Shown: positions 27,255 to 36,877 of the stretch, one piece after another
How the letters are laid out: each line of letters begins with the position of its first letter
Position numbering within the stretch: the first letter of the stretch is position 1
Assembly: GCA_905182535.1 (NCBI GenBank)
Contig: CAJJBZ010000004.1
Coordinates: 1-64,000 of the forward strand
Origin: an uncultured Planktomarina sp.
GTDB taxonomy: Bacteria; Pseudomonadota; Alphaproteobacteria; Rhodobacterales; Rhodobacteraceae
Direction of reading: 5' to 3'
Length of the DNA: 64,000 bases
The notes under the pieces: generated by a model
Databases searched by the model: none
Seen by the model: only the letters and a program-made list of their open reading frames with translations
Told to the model about the DNA's origin: nothing
Made by a program: the position numbers and the translations under genes

Positions 27255-29278
27255 TGGGTTTTCCTTATCAAGGCATCTACGGCAATCGCCGCTTGTGCTG
27301 TACAAATCAGAGGGTTGATCTCAACTTCTTCTAAAAAGGCAGTATTGGCAAGAACATAGGACTGCACAGCATCGATTGCGTCCAAAATAGCATCAAAGTT
27401 TACGCATGGTTTACCGCGATACCCATACAAGAGTGGTGCCATTTTTAAGCTGTTGAGCGCTGCAGTTATATGCCCTCGTGCGGCCGGAACAAGCAAGCAT
27501 GCACTGTCTTCTCGCAGTTCGGTCATCGTGCCTCCAGCCGCAAGTGTTAGCACAAACCCATGGGCAGGATCACGGGTTATACCTACCAATAACTCTGCTA
27601 CAGCTCCTGTAACCATATGTTCAACCAATACTCTTCCGGGCGCCAATTGGAGCAATGCTGCTTTAATCTCATCGTTTGAATTCAAATCCAGTGCCAAGCC
27701 ATTGAAGCCAGTTTTATGGGCCAGGCCAAGGACTTTTAATGCCACTGGAAATCCAACCTCTAGAGCCTGATTTGCTGCTGTCACTCGATCCAATGCCATG
27801 GTACCTCGTGGGACCTGCAGCCCATGCTGGGCAAGGTCTTGTTTGGCCGCATGTTCATCCATCAGCTCAGCGCTCCGGTCGTTTCCGGGCAAAAGCACTG
27901 GAACTGGGTCCTGGGGCAGCGCACGAGTCAAGAGATCCAGCGCTTGAATTCCGTGATCTAGACCGTTGATTGCGGCAACTCCATTTTCCATCAACATTTT
28001 AGCAATATGCTCGGGCATTAACTCGCCTAGGCTGGCCACAACTGCATAGGGTCGTTGGGTTATCTGTGCCGCGGAAATGGCGGCATTGGTCACGCAATCC
28101 CAGTCGTTTGGGTCGCAGATGTCGGCGCGGGGATAATCACTGATTAAGAGGGTTAAGGCAATATCAGGATCTGCCATTGCGGCCCAAGCTTTGGTCATAG
28201 CCTTTTCATCCCGCCAAATATAGGTGTGATAGTCCAGTGGATTGGCCAAGGCCACCATGGGACCCAATGCGGCGCTTAGTTCCGCGTGCTGTCTTGAATT
28301 GAGCGGTGGGAAAACTAAACTGGTGAAATGGGCTGAGTCGGCGGCCAGAGCAGCCTCACCGCCAGAACAAGAGATAGAAGCTAGGCGATTGCTGGCAAGC
28401 TGACCAAATTGATGGGCAAGCTTAAGGGCTTCCAAGAAAACTGGTAGGCTGCTGGCGCGTCGAATGCCAAGCCTGGCGAGCAGGGCCTCTGCCCCTGCGT
28501 CGCTTCCCGCCAATGACGCGGTATGTGACACGGCGGCGGCTCGTGCGTGTCGTGACCTACCAGTTTTCAATGCAATAAGGGGGACATTTTTGGCAAGGGC
28601 CTTGTTGGCTAAGTCCTCCCACCCACGCAGGTCTCCGAACCCTTCGATATGGAGGCCTATAGCTGTGACTCGTGAGTCGTCTAGAAGATGTAGTCCAACA
28701 TCAGTTTGGGAGGTTTGGGCCTGATTACCACATGTGACGACATACCCTATGGGCAGGCCTCTAGTTTGCATTGTTAGATTGATTGCAATGTTAGAACTTT
28801 GAGTTAAAATAGCTACGCCGCTTTCGACCTTACGGCAACCGTGTTGGTCTGGCCAAATACTACATCCATCGAATGCGTTTAGAAATCCGTAGCAATTTGG
28901 TCCTAAGATTGGCATGTCGCCTGCGGCCAAGATTAACTTTTCTTGTAGGTCACTTCCTACTGCATCTTCGGCTGCTACCTCAGAAAATCCTGACGCAAAA
29001 CAGGTTGCCCCACCAGCGTTAAGGCTGCGCAATTGGGCCACAATGTCGAGTGTTGCATGGCGATTAACTCCGATAAAGGCTGCATCAATGGGGCCAGGAA
29101 ACTCTTCAATCTTAGGCAGAGATGTAATGCCCGCAATGACTTTACCAGAAGGGTGAATTGGTCGTAAAATACCGTTAAAGCCAATTTGAAGTGCCGCTGA
29201 AATGATTGAGTCACACCAAGCACCACCACCTATCACAGCAATTGATTTTGGGTTTAGTAATCTCGAAAGATTTTGCAT
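27251..29278 (-). CDS. Acyl-CoA synthetase (NDP-forming) / acetate-CoA ligase family
   Basis: The 675-residue protein has a CoA-binding Rossmann domain (about 1-130, starting LLNPKSIAVIGGGAW), a succinyl-CoA ligase-like domain (about 150-290, with TQSSNIAINLT) and a C-terminal ATP-grasp domain (about 460-675, with EVGFPVALKVLG and EVEINPLI). Such fused ligases activate a carboxylate to its CoA thioester with ADP release. In this operon the substrate is probably a carnitine-related betaine, an inference. It lies 87 bases after the acyl-CoA dehydrogenase and overlaps caiD. Confidence 0.85.
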   Translation of the reverse strand: MQNLSRLLNPKSIAVIGGGAWCDSIISAALQIGFNGILRPIHPSGKVIAGITSLPKIEEFPGPIDAAFIGVNRHATLDIVAQLRSLNAGGATCFASGFSEVAAEDAVGSDLQEKLILAAGDMPILGPNCYGFLNAFDGCSIWPDQHGCRKVESGVAILTQSSNIAINLTMQTRGLPIGYVVTCGNQAQTSQTDVGLHLLDDSRVTAIGLHIEGFGDLRGWEDLANKALAKNVPLIALKTGRSRHARAAAVSHTASLAGSDAGAEALLARLGIRRASSLPVFLEALKLAHQFGQLASNRLASISCSGGEAALAADSAHFTSLVFPPLNSRQHAELSAALGPMVALANPLDYHTYIWRDEKAMTKAWAAMADPDIALTLLISDYPRADICDPNDWDCVTNAAISAAQITQRPYAVVASLGELMPEHIAKMLMENGVAAINGLDHGIQALDLLTRALPQDPVPVLLPGNDRSAELMDEHAAKQDLAQHGLQVPRGTMALDRVTAANQALEVGFPVALKVLGLAHKTGFNGLALDLNSNDEIKAALLQLAPGRVLVEHMVTGAVAELLVGITRDPAHGFVLTLAAGGTMTELREDSACLLVPAARGHITAALNSLKMAPLLYGYRGKPCVNFDAILDAIDAVQSYVLANTAFLEEVEINPLICTAQAAIAVDALIRKTQ

Positions 29279-29365
29279 GCTTTGCCTCTATGAGTTGAGG
29301 CACTTGCGTGCCGCCGTGTTTATTTGGGCTGTTTGCACAAAGATGGTTGCGTACACCATGACCTA

Positions 29366-30527
29366 TTATGCCCCAAGCGCGCGTAATAGATCTCGACTAA
29401 TAATATGGCGTTGAATTTCCGAGGTGCCGTCCCAAATGCGCTCAACCCGCGCGTCACGCCAAAACCTTTCAAGCGGGTAATCGTCCATTAAGCCCATGCC
29501 CCCGTGGATTTGAATGGCGGCATCTGTAACTCTTGAGAGCATTTCGCTGGCATAGAGTTTGGCGCTTGCGATCTCGCGATTAGCGGGCATGGCGAGATCT
29601 AAGCGATTGGCCGCCGCAAGTGTAAGCAAATCTGCTGCATCAATCTCGGTGATCATATCGGCTAGCTGAAAGCTTACGCCCTGAAATTTTCCAATTTTTT
29701 GACCAAATTGCTCTCTCTCGGCTGCATAGTTGAGAGCATAATCGAATACGCGTCGCGCCCGGCCAACGCTCATGGTGGCCACGGTTATCCGAGTGGCATA
29801 AAGCCACGTGTTCATGACTTCGAATCCACCATCGACTTCACCCAAGACTTGGGCTTGTGGGAGGCGACAATCGTCAAATTCTAAAATCATATTTTTATAA
29901 CAAAGACCGACTTACGGATTTATAGCCATCTCGGATTGTGAAGCCGGGTGTCCCTCGATCCACAAGAAATGCAGTTATGCGTTTTTTTGGCCCCTTTGGA
30001 GTTTGGTCCTCGCCAGTTGCGATGAAGACGATGATAAAATCCGCATGATCGGCGCCACTGATAAAATGCTTGCTACCATTGACGACCCAGTCGCCACCAT
30101 CTGGAACTGCTGCACATTTCATTCCACGAATATCTGAGCCAGCTCCTGGTTCTGTCATGGCTAATGCATCCATGCGCTCACCCCGCACGGCGGGCATCAG
30201 ATAGCGCTCAATTTGCTCGCCTTCGCAGGCCATTAGTATATTTTGCGGCCGGCCAAAAAAATGGTTGAGGGCCATGGAACCGCGGCCAAGTTCGCGCTCC
30301 ACCAGTGCGAAGTCCATATGGTTTAAACCAGCGCAGCCCACGCTCTCGGGAAAGTTGCAGGCATAGAAGCCTAAATCCAGTGTCTTTTTCTTAATCTCTT
30401 GGGAGATTTCAGTAGGTACTTCACCGGTACGCTCAACCAGGGCTTCATGTGGATAAATCTCTTTTTCCACAAAGGATTGGACAGTTCTAGCGATCATTTC
30501 TTGCTCGTCGGTCAGTCCATACTGCAT
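29366..30527 (-). pseudogene. Acyl-CoA dehydrogenase (CaiA/butyrobetainyl-CoA type), frame broken once
   Basis: The 5' frame (30527-29895) begins MQYGLTDEQEMIARTVQSFV and holds the substrate/FAD region TEPGAGSDIRGM and WVVNGSKHFISGADHAD. The 3' frame (29890-29366) continues with MILEFDDCRLPQ, the helical domain AAEREQFGQKIGKFQG and IQIHGGMGLMDDYPLERFWRD. Near 29900-29920 the family sequence SHRGYKN is replaced by about one extra base plus several substitutions. The joined length, about 386 residues, is normal. It heads the operon with the CoA ligase and caiD and would oxidise butyrobetainyl-CoA or a related thioester; this is inferred. Confidence 0.8.
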
Positions 30528-30605
30528 TTTGCGATCCTTTGTTTGGTATTTGAGCTAAAGGCTAATACGCTTGCTAAAGTTCATCATGCATTGTTATTGA
30601 ATATC

Positions 30606-31538
30606 ATGCTAAGTTCGCAAAATCATCAAACCTTACCTTGCCAGATTTCAATTCTACTGTTCGGCGACTTTTCCAACCATTGCTTAGCCAATATTTTGGA
30701 ACCGCTGCGAGCGGCTAATGATCTGTCTGGTCGCACAAATTATAGTTGGAAAATTGTTACTTTGGACGGGTTGGAAGTCTCTTCTTCCTCTCTTCTTCGA
30801 CTTAGGTCTGATGCGCGGCTTGCGGATGTTGGGGGCGATATTTTGATGGTAATGCCGTCGTATGGGTTTTTAACACATGCAACTGTGGGTGCTAGTCGGG
30901 CTCTGCGGGCTGCCGCGAAGCGATTTGAAACTTTGGTTGGGTTGGATACTGGCAGTTGGCTTTTGGCTGAGGCTGGCCTGTTGGATGGCTACCAAGCGAC
31001 TATCCACTGGGATGAGCTCGATCGATTTTCGGAGAGGTTCTCTGAAGTTCATGTCCAGAAAGATGCGGTAGTATTTGACAGAGGACGAGCCACATGTGGC
31101 GGGGCCTCGACAGCTTTTGCGATGGCATTGCAACTGATTGGCGAAGCTCACGGACCGACCTTACGGATGCGGGTCGAAAACTTGTTTACAGGGGCTTATT
31201 CTGCCCGGCCTGATCCACAGGTAGGTATTGTGTCGCGTGCACTTCTGTTGATGCGCTCAAATCTTGAGGAGCCATTGTTGATTTCTGATATTGCGAGGCG
31301 TTTGGGGCGCAGTCAAAGACATCTTGAGACCCAAGTGACTGCCAAAATGGGCGCAAACCCACAAGTTATTTATCGGCGTATGCGGTTGGCACTAGCTCAT
31401 AGCCTGGCGGTTGAGGCTCAGGTCTCTGTGGCTGAAATAGCTGTGCGTTGTGGCTATCAGGATGCAAGCTCTATGACGCGTGCCTTTCGAACCGAATTTG
31501 GCACAACTCCCCAAGCTTTGCGCCGCGGCCTTGGCTAA
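30606..31538 (+). CDS. GlxA-family AraC-type regulator, CdhR-like
   Basis: The 310-residue protein has an N-terminal DJ-1/PfpI-like domain (about 10-190, with VGLDTGSWLLAEAGLLDG and ATCGGASTAFAMAL) and a C-terminal AraC helix-turn-helix pair (about 205-305, with ISDIARRLGRSQRHLETQ and VAEIAVRCGYQDASSMTRAFR). Such GlxA proteins activate carnitine, choline and glycine-betaine catabolism genes. It is divergent from the acyl-CoA dehydrogenase operon with 78 bases between starts, so it likely controls that operon. The frame is open upstream but ATG 30606 fits the family start. Confidence 0.88.
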   Translation: MLSSQNHQTLPCQISILLFGDFSNHCLANILEPLRAANDLSGRTNYSWKIVTLDGLEVSSSSLLRLRSDARLADVGGDILMVMPSYGFLTHATVGASRALRAAAKRFETLVGLDTGSWLLAEAGLLDGYQATIHWDELDRFSERFSEVHVQKDAVVFDRGRATCGGASTAFAMALQLIGEAHGPTLRMRVENLFTGAYSARPDPQVGIVSRALLLMRSNLEEPLLISDIARRLGRSQRHLETQVTAKMGANPQVIYRRMRLALAHSLAVEAQVSVAEIAVRCGYQDASSMTRAFRTEFGTTPQALRRGLG

Positions 31539-31681
31539 CCGAAGCTGGCAGTTCCTACAGTTTCGCCGCCTTGTTTTGCCACTATATGCGCCAGATTTAC
31601 CTGGCATGGGGTCTACTCATGGTTCTCCTTTCTCGGTATTGGGACTTGGTTTTAAAAGGAGCTTGCTTGGGTGCTAATTTT

Positions 31682-32437
31682 TTAAGAGGCGTAGCTGCTA
31701 CCCTCTTCGTCTAAGATGGATTTGAGCTCAGCCAGATGCCGGACGTCTTGCTCGGGATAGGCCTCCAGTTCTTGTGCGGTTTTCTCTGCGACAGCGGCAT
31801 CTAAAATGCGCAAAGTCTGTCCAGTTTGCAGAGCTAACAGATATGTTTGGCAGGCACGTTCGAAATAAAACATGCGGTTGAAAGTTTCTGCTACTGTATT
31901 GCCAATAACTAAGATGCCGTGGTTGCCCATAATCATCACCTTTTTCTTTGGATCATCGAACAATCCTGCACATCGTTCCCCTTCTTCCTCAAAAGCAAGT
32001 CCACCGTAGCTGTTGTCGATAACATAGCGGTTAAAAAACATGCATGCATTTTGATCCACGGGCGGTAGATTACTGTCTTCCAGGGACGCCAGTGCGGTGG
32101 CATAAGGGGAGTGAACATGCATCACGCAGCGGGCATGTTCGCAATGGCGGTGCAGCCCTCCATGCAACCCCCAAGCGGTAGGGTCTGGGGCGTCAGGGCC
32201 TTCCATACTGCCAGAATCGTTAGCGTCAACTACAATCAAATTAGAGGCTTTAACGCGCGAGAAATGCATCTGATTGGAGTTCATCAGGAATTTGGTACCT
32301 TCATCGTTAATGGCGAGGCTAAAGTGATTGGCTACGGCTTCATGCATGTTCAAGCGCGCAGTCCAGCGGAACGCTGCCGCTAAATCGACACGCTCCTGCC
32401 AATTTTCCATGTTGGGGCGCAGATTGGATGCTGTCAT
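31682..32437 (-). CDS. Class II aldolase/adducin family protein
   Basis: The 251-residue protein has the zinc-site motif CVMHVHSPYATAL and a third ligand region MIMGNHGILVIG, and the acidic ANHFSLAINDEG near the N-terminus. The family includes fuculose-phosphate aldolases and many decarboxylase-like or dehydratase-like members, so the reaction is not determined. It is convergent with the GlxA-type regulator and transcribed in the same direction as arsC upstream. It may be unrelated to the carnitine operon. Confidence 0.85.
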   Translation of the reverse strand: MTASNLRPNMENWQERVDLAAAFRWTARLNMHEAVANHFSLAINDEGTKFLMNSNQMHFSRVKASNLIVVDANDSGSMEGPDAPDPTAWGLHGGLHRHCEHARCVMHVHSPYATALASLEDSNLPPVDQNACMFFNRYVIDNSYGGLAFEEEGERCAGLFDDPKKKVMIMGNHGILVIGNTVAETFNRMFYFERACQTYLLALQTGQTLRILDAAVAEKTAQELEAYPEQDVRHLAELKSILDEEGSSYAS

Positions 32438-32517
32438 TGGGTGGTCCTTTTTACATGTTTATTCTGGAGAACGTGAAGCTTACGGGTCAGGCCTGCCTTT
32501 TTGCGACATCGCCTGAA

Positions 32518-32946
32518 CTAGGCATCTTTTACTAGCACCCCGTCTGCATCGATGAGCAAACTACCGTCTTCTTTGTAATGGGGTACAGGGGGCCATTGTT
32601 TTAGTATGGATAAAACCTCACCAGACGGACGACATAGGCGCACCTGGCCCTTGCAGGCTACAAAAGGTCGGTTGACCAATATGGGATTGGTCGCCATGGC
32701 CACCAGTAGCTGCTGTTCAGTTACTTCTGGTGCGGTTAAGCCCATCTCTTCGGCAGAGGTTTTGGATACTCTGAGCGCCTCATGTGCTGTAATTCCTGCT
32801 TTAGAAAATAGTGTTTTTAACTGAGATATGCTCCAACCGGCCTCTAAATATTCAATAATATTAGGTGTATAGCCCGCATCTTTGACAATTTTAACCACAT
32901 TGCGTGAGGTGCCACAATTAGGGTTGTGAAATATAACAATGTTCAT
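32518..32946 (-). CDS. arsC: Arsenate reductase (glutaredoxin-type, ArsC)
   Basis: The 142-residue protein begins MNIVIFHNPNCGTSRN, with catalytic Cys11 in the NPNCGTSR loop of the ArsC/Spx family. It continues with RVSKTSAEEMG and NPILVNRPFVAC. It reduces arsenate to arsenite using glutathione and glutaredoxin. The start is ATG 32946; an upstream in-frame extension is not family-like. It is divergent from the adenine deaminase gene with 84 bases between starts. No arsB/acr3 or arsR gene is visible here. Confidence 0.9.
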   Translation of the reverse strand: MNIVIFHNPNCGTSRNVVKIVKDAGYTPNIIEYLEAGWSISQLKTLFSKAGITAHEALRVSKTSAEEMGLTAPEVTEQQLLVAMATNPILVNRPFVACKGQVRLCRPSGEVLSILKQWPPVPHYKEDGSLLIDADGVLVKDA

Positions 32947-33030
32947 GGTGCTACCTTTTATTCGGCTAAGTTTAATCCAGAAAACGTTAAAGGGGCTTGC
33001 GCAGATCGTCCAGATCGGAAAGTTTGGGTC

Positions 33031-34810
33031 ATGGGAGACACATTTAATACTTGGCCTGAATGTGCCGCGCAATTGGTTGGGGTCGCTGCGGGTCGTATCG
33101 CAGCTGATACTGTTATTTTGGGTGGTAGGGTGGCTAATGTTCATACCCGAGAAATTTTACGCTGGGATATTGCTATCGCTGCTGGGCGTTTTGCCTATGT
33201 AGGCCCTGACGCTAGCCATTGTATTGGGCCCAACACAAAGGTGTTGTGCACTGATGAGTTTGTAATACCTGGGTTATCTTTTTCCTGCACGTGGAAAGTG
33301 GCATGCCCTTTATTTTTGCAGCTGCCGCTGGTGTCGCTGCCACTTCGTTATTAGGTTGGCTCACGCATCGAATAGTCATGTGATGGGCTTGGAAGGCGTG
33401 AGGTTGATGCATGATGAGGGGTTGATGCAGCCAGTGAACATTTTCACGCAAATGCCAAGCTGCGCCCCCTCGGCGCCGGGCTTGGAGACCACAGGCTTTG
33501 AGATCAGTGCCGATGATGTGGCCGAAGCCATGGCTTGGCCAGGAATTGTTGGGCTGGGCGAGATGATGAACTTTCCTGGGGTGACGAATGGTGACCCACA
33601 AATGCTGGCAGAAATGGCAGCAACCGCGCGTGCGGGCAAAACCATTGGTGGGCATTATGCCAGCCCAGATTTGGGGCCAGCGTTTCACGCCTATGCGGCT
33701 GGTGGTCCGGCGGATGATCACGAGGGTACCCGTGAAGTAGATGCCGTGATGAGGGTGCGCCAAGGCATGCGCGCGATGCTTCGGCTAGGCAGTGCGTGGT
33801 ATGATGTTGAAACCCAGATTACTGCGATCACCGAACTTGGCTTGGATTCCCGAAACTTTATATTGTGCACGGATGATTGCCATTCTGGCACTTTGATCAA
33901 TGACGGTCACATGAACCGTGTTTTACGCCATGCGATTAGCTGCGGCTGTGATCCGATGGTGGCGTTGCAAATGGCGACTATAAACACTGCTACCCATTTT
34001 GGGCTAGAGCGCGAATTAGGCAGTATTGCACCTGGACGCAGGGCGGATGTAATTTTTACTAGTGATCTTACAACCCTACCGATTAACCGGGTGATGGCGC
34101 GGGGCAAAACTGTGGCCTTGAACGGGAAGGTGTTGACCGATTGCCCACATGTTGCATGGCCAGAAGCGGCACGCCGAACTGTCCGTATAGGCGCAGATAA
34201 AATTGCGACTGAATTTATGGTCGCGGCGCCTGATGGTGTGGATGCTGTGGTCGTCCGAGTGATTGGGGTGATCGAAAACCAAGCGCCGACTAAAGCTTTG
34301 GAAGCTACTCTTCCTGTCCGAGATGGTTACGTTATAGCGCAGGGTAATAATTGCCATGTTTCCTTAGTCGAGCGACATCGTGCTCGTGGATCGGTGAGTA
34401 ATGCTTTTGTGTCTGGGTTTGGTTATGAGGGGAATATGGCAATTGCTTCAACCGTGGCCCACGACAGCCATCATATGATTGTTGTGGGGACTTGCCACGA
34501 AAATATGGCATTAGCTGCAAACCGTTTGGCTGAGGTTGGGGGTGGTGTGACAGTTTGGAACGATGGGGTTGAGCAGGCTTTGGTCGAGCTGCCCATTGCT
34601 GGATTGATGTCGGACGCACCTGCGATCACAGTGGCTGCGAAGGCCGACCAGATAGTGCAAGCTATGGCGGATTGCGGGTGCACTTTGAATAATGCTTACA
34701 TGCAGCATTCACTTTTGGCCCTTGTGGTAATTCCAGAACTGCGGATCAGCGATCTTGGGCTGGTGGATGTTACGCGGTTTGAAATTACACCTGTATTGAA
34801 AGGTGTATAA
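33031..34810 (+). pseudogene. ade: Adenine deaminase, broken near the metal site
   Basis: The N-terminal part (MGDTFNTWPECAAQLV to EFVIPGL) and the C-terminal part from about 33380 (VMGLEGVRLMHDEG, GHYASPDLGP, CTDDCHSGTLINDGHMN, LGSIAPGRRADVIFTSDL) match adenine deaminase of about 600 residues. Between 33270 and 33380 the frame breaks. The metal site His-x-His and the DPHEIAN region are lost or scattered over frames (HVESGM is still readable in another frame). Restoring it needs more than one change, including deletions, so this looks like true decay. It would convert adenine to hypoxanthine. The intact AMP nucleosidase gene follows by 5 bases. Confidence 0.8.
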
Positions 34811-34815
34811 AACTC

Positions 34816-36291
34816 ATGGACCCTGCTGATAACATTTTCACCTTCCCCAAGGACAGTGTGGAGCAGAACTTTGAAGATTCAAAGGATGCGGTAGCACATT
34901 TGATTGAGCTTTATCAGACAGCCGCTGATTTTTTATGCGCAAAATTTGTATCAGTATTGGAGACTGGTGACAGTAGTACCCGTTACCGAGCGTATTATCC
35001 GGAGGTGCGGATTACGACTAAGAGCTATGCTTCGGTCGACAGCCGCCTGTCTTTTGGGCATATCTCAAGCCCTGGTACCTTTGCCACTACCATTACCCGT
35101 CCGGCATTGTTTCAATATTATCTTGAGCAGCAGCTGAGTTTGCTTATGGAAAACCACAATGTGAATGTGCAGGTTGCCTATTCTGACACTCCGATTCCGG
35201 TTCATTTCGCAGTGAGTAATGAACCCAGCCTGATTATCCCGCCAGATGCGGCTGGTTTTACTTTGCGCGATGTTTTTGATGTTCCAGACCTGTCGACAAC
35301 CAATGATGATATCGTTAATGGGGAGGCCGAGCCCGAACCCGATGGAAGCAAGCCCCTTGCACTGTTTACGGCGCAACGTGTGGACTATTCTTTGGCACGG
35401 CTGGCCCATTATACTGCAACCGACCCAGAGCACTTCCAAAACCACGTGTTGTTTACAAATTACCAATTCTATGTGGAAGAGTTTGAAGCCTTTGCGCGTC
35501 AGCAGTTGGCCGACCTCTCCAGTGGTTACTTGGCCTTTGTGGGAACTGGTAATCATCAGATTACTCGCAGCGATGGCGATCTCCAACGATCTGATAAAAT
35601 GCCACAAATGCCAACTTATCATTTGAAGCGGGCTAATGGCAGTGGGATTACTTTGGTGAATATCGGTGTTGGCCCTTCCAACGCGAAAACTGCGACTGAC
35701 CATATTGCCGTATTGCGCCCGCATGCATGGTTGATGGTGGGTCATTGTGCAGGGCTACGTAATTCACAGAGTTTGGGCGATTTTGTTTTGGCTCATGCCT
35801 ATCTGCGTGAGGATCATGTTTTAGATGATGACCTACCGGTATGGGTTCCGATTCCGGCTTTGGCGGAAATTCAAACTAGCCTGGAACAGGCTGTGGCGGA
35901 GGTCACGGAATTGCGTGGCTATGATCTCAAGCAAATCATGCGCACTGGCACTGTTGCCACAATTGATAATCGGAATTGGGAACTCCGCGATCAGTCGGGT
36001 CCTGTGTATCGACTGAGCCTGTCGCGGGCCATTGCTTTAGATATGGAGAGTGCCACAATTGCAGCTAATGGCTATAGATTTAGGGTGCCCTATGGCACCT
36101 TGCTTTGTGTGAGCGATAAACCCTTGCATGGAGAGCTGAAATTACCTGGAATGGCAACTGACTTTTATAAAGCCCAAGTTTCGCGGCATCTTAGAATTGG
36201 AATTCGTGCCATGGAATTATTGCGTGAAATGCCTCTAGAACGGATCCATTCACGCAAACTGAGAAGCTTTGAAGAGACTGCATTTCTATAA
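34816..36291 (+). CDS. amn: AMP nucleosidase
   Basis: The 491-residue enzyme hydrolyses AMP to adenine and ribose-5-phosphate. It has an N-terminal AMN-specific domain (about 15-170, with TRYRAYYPEVRITT) and a C-terminal nucleoside phosphorylase-like domain (about 210-480) with VGHCAGLRNSQSLGDFVLA and ALDMESATIAANGYRF, the conserved purine-site Glu region. Its length is normal for the alphaproteobacterial form. It follows the damaged adenine deaminase gene and would feed it adenine in a salvage pathway. Confidence 0.95.
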   Translation: MDPADNIFTFPKDSVEQNFEDSKDAVAHLIELYQTAADFLCAKFVSVLETGDSSTRYRAYYPEVRITTKSYASVDSRLSFGHISSPGTFATTITRPALFQYYLEQQLSLLMENHNVNVQVAYSDTPIPVHFAVSNEPSLIIPPDAAGFTLRDVFDVPDLSTTNDDIVNGEAEPEPDGSKPLALFTAQRVDYSLARLAHYTATDPEHFQNHVLFTNYQFYVEEFEAFARQQLADLSSGYLAFVGTGNHQITRSDGDLQRSDKMPQMPTYHLKRANGSGITLVNIGVGPSNAKTATDHIAVLRPHAWLMVGHCAGLRNSQSLGDFVLAHAYLREDHVLDDDLPVWVPIPALAEIQTSLEQAVAEVTELRGYDLKQIMRTGTVATIDNRNWELRDQSGPVYRLSLSRAIALDMESATIAANGYRFRVPYGTLLCVSDKPLHGELKLPGMATDFYKAQVSRHLRIGIRAMELLREMPLERIHSRKLRSFEETAFL

Positions 36292-36326
36292 ATCTGCAAA
36301 ACCAAGTAATTTTTTTCGTTTAAAGT

Positions 36327-36344
36327 GACACAATTTGTTGTGTC
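36327..36344. promoter_or_regulatory. Dyad GACACAA-N4-TTGTGTC upstream of the HU gene
   Basis: Seven-base arms surround TTTG, forming a perfect 18-base dyad 68 bases before the HU start codon. It follows a T-rich run and is not followed by a U run, so it looks like a protein binding site rather than a terminator. The downstream TACAAT-like sequence is a possible -10 box; this is inferred. Confidence 0.4.
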
Positions 36345-36378
36345 TTCCTACAATATGCAGTTAACTATGTAGATTGGT

Positions 36379-36394
36379 GCCCAAGGTGTTGGGC
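36379..36394 (+). promoter_or_regulatory. 5' UTR hairpin of the HU mRNA
   Basis: GCCCAA-GGTG-TTGGGC forms a six-pair hairpin with a four-base loop. It ends 7 bases before the ribosome binding site (GGAGA) of the HU gene. It could stabilise the message or expose the SD; no known riboswitch class matches. Confidence 0.4.
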
Positions 36395-36411
36395 TTGTTA
36401 GGAGAAAATGA

Positions 36412-36699
36412 ATGTCTAAACCTATGACGAAAACACAGTTGGTTGCCGCTTTGGCAGAGAAAATGGATACCGACAAAAAATCAGCAACAGCATCTCTCGA
36501 TGCTATTTGTGATTTGATCACAAGCGAAGTTTCAGGCGGTGGCGCTGTAACTTTGCCTGGCGTTGGAAAAATCTATTGCCGCGAGCGTCCAGAGCGTATG
36601 GTTCGTAACCCAGCCACGGGCGAGAGCTTTAAAAAAGACGCTGATAAAGTTGTTAAAATGACAATTGCAAAAGCTTTAAAAGACAGCGTGAACGGTTAA
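36412..36699 (+). CDS. HU-family DNA-binding protein
   Basis: The 95-residue histone-like protein begins with MTKTQLVAALAEKMDTDKKS and has the DNA-binding beta-arm region VGKIYCRERPERMVRNPATGE, in which the R-x-x-x-R-N-P motif is the HU/IHF signature. It should bend and compact DNA as a dimer. It differs from textbook HU by GGGAVTLPGVGK instead of the usual G-F-G-x-F. It is expressed alone, with its own leader and a clear terminator. Confidence 0.93.
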   Translation: MSKPMTKTQLVAALAEKMDTDKKSATASLDAICDLITSEVSGGGAVTLPGVGKIYCRERPERMVRNPATGESFKKDADKVVKMTIAKALKDSVNG

Positions 36700-36723
36700 A
36701 TCTATTTTACCGCTCAAGTTAGG

Positions 36724-36758
36724 ATCTGTGCTGGTATAACTAGCACAGATTTTTTTTA
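36724..36758 (+). terminator. Rho-independent terminator of the HU gene
   Basis: ATCTGTGCTGG and CTAGCACAGAT form a stem of about ten pairs around TATAA, immediately followed by a run of eight Ts. It lies 25 bases after the HU stop codon. This is a textbook intrinsic terminator. Confidence 0.9.
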
Positions 36759-36877
36759 ATTAGATACTTGGACTCTTTAGCGCTGACTTGGGCGTTGATG
36801 GTGACTGACAGCCCTTGCGTCATCCTTTGATATTGCTCAAAGCTTGCAATAACTTATTTCCGAGAAAGTGCTAGGCT

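Noticed and set aside
29283..29302. TGCCTC/GAGGCA hairpin between the acyl-CoA dehydrogenase and ligase genes
   Set aside because: Short stem with large loop and no U run; probably chance within an operon spacer.
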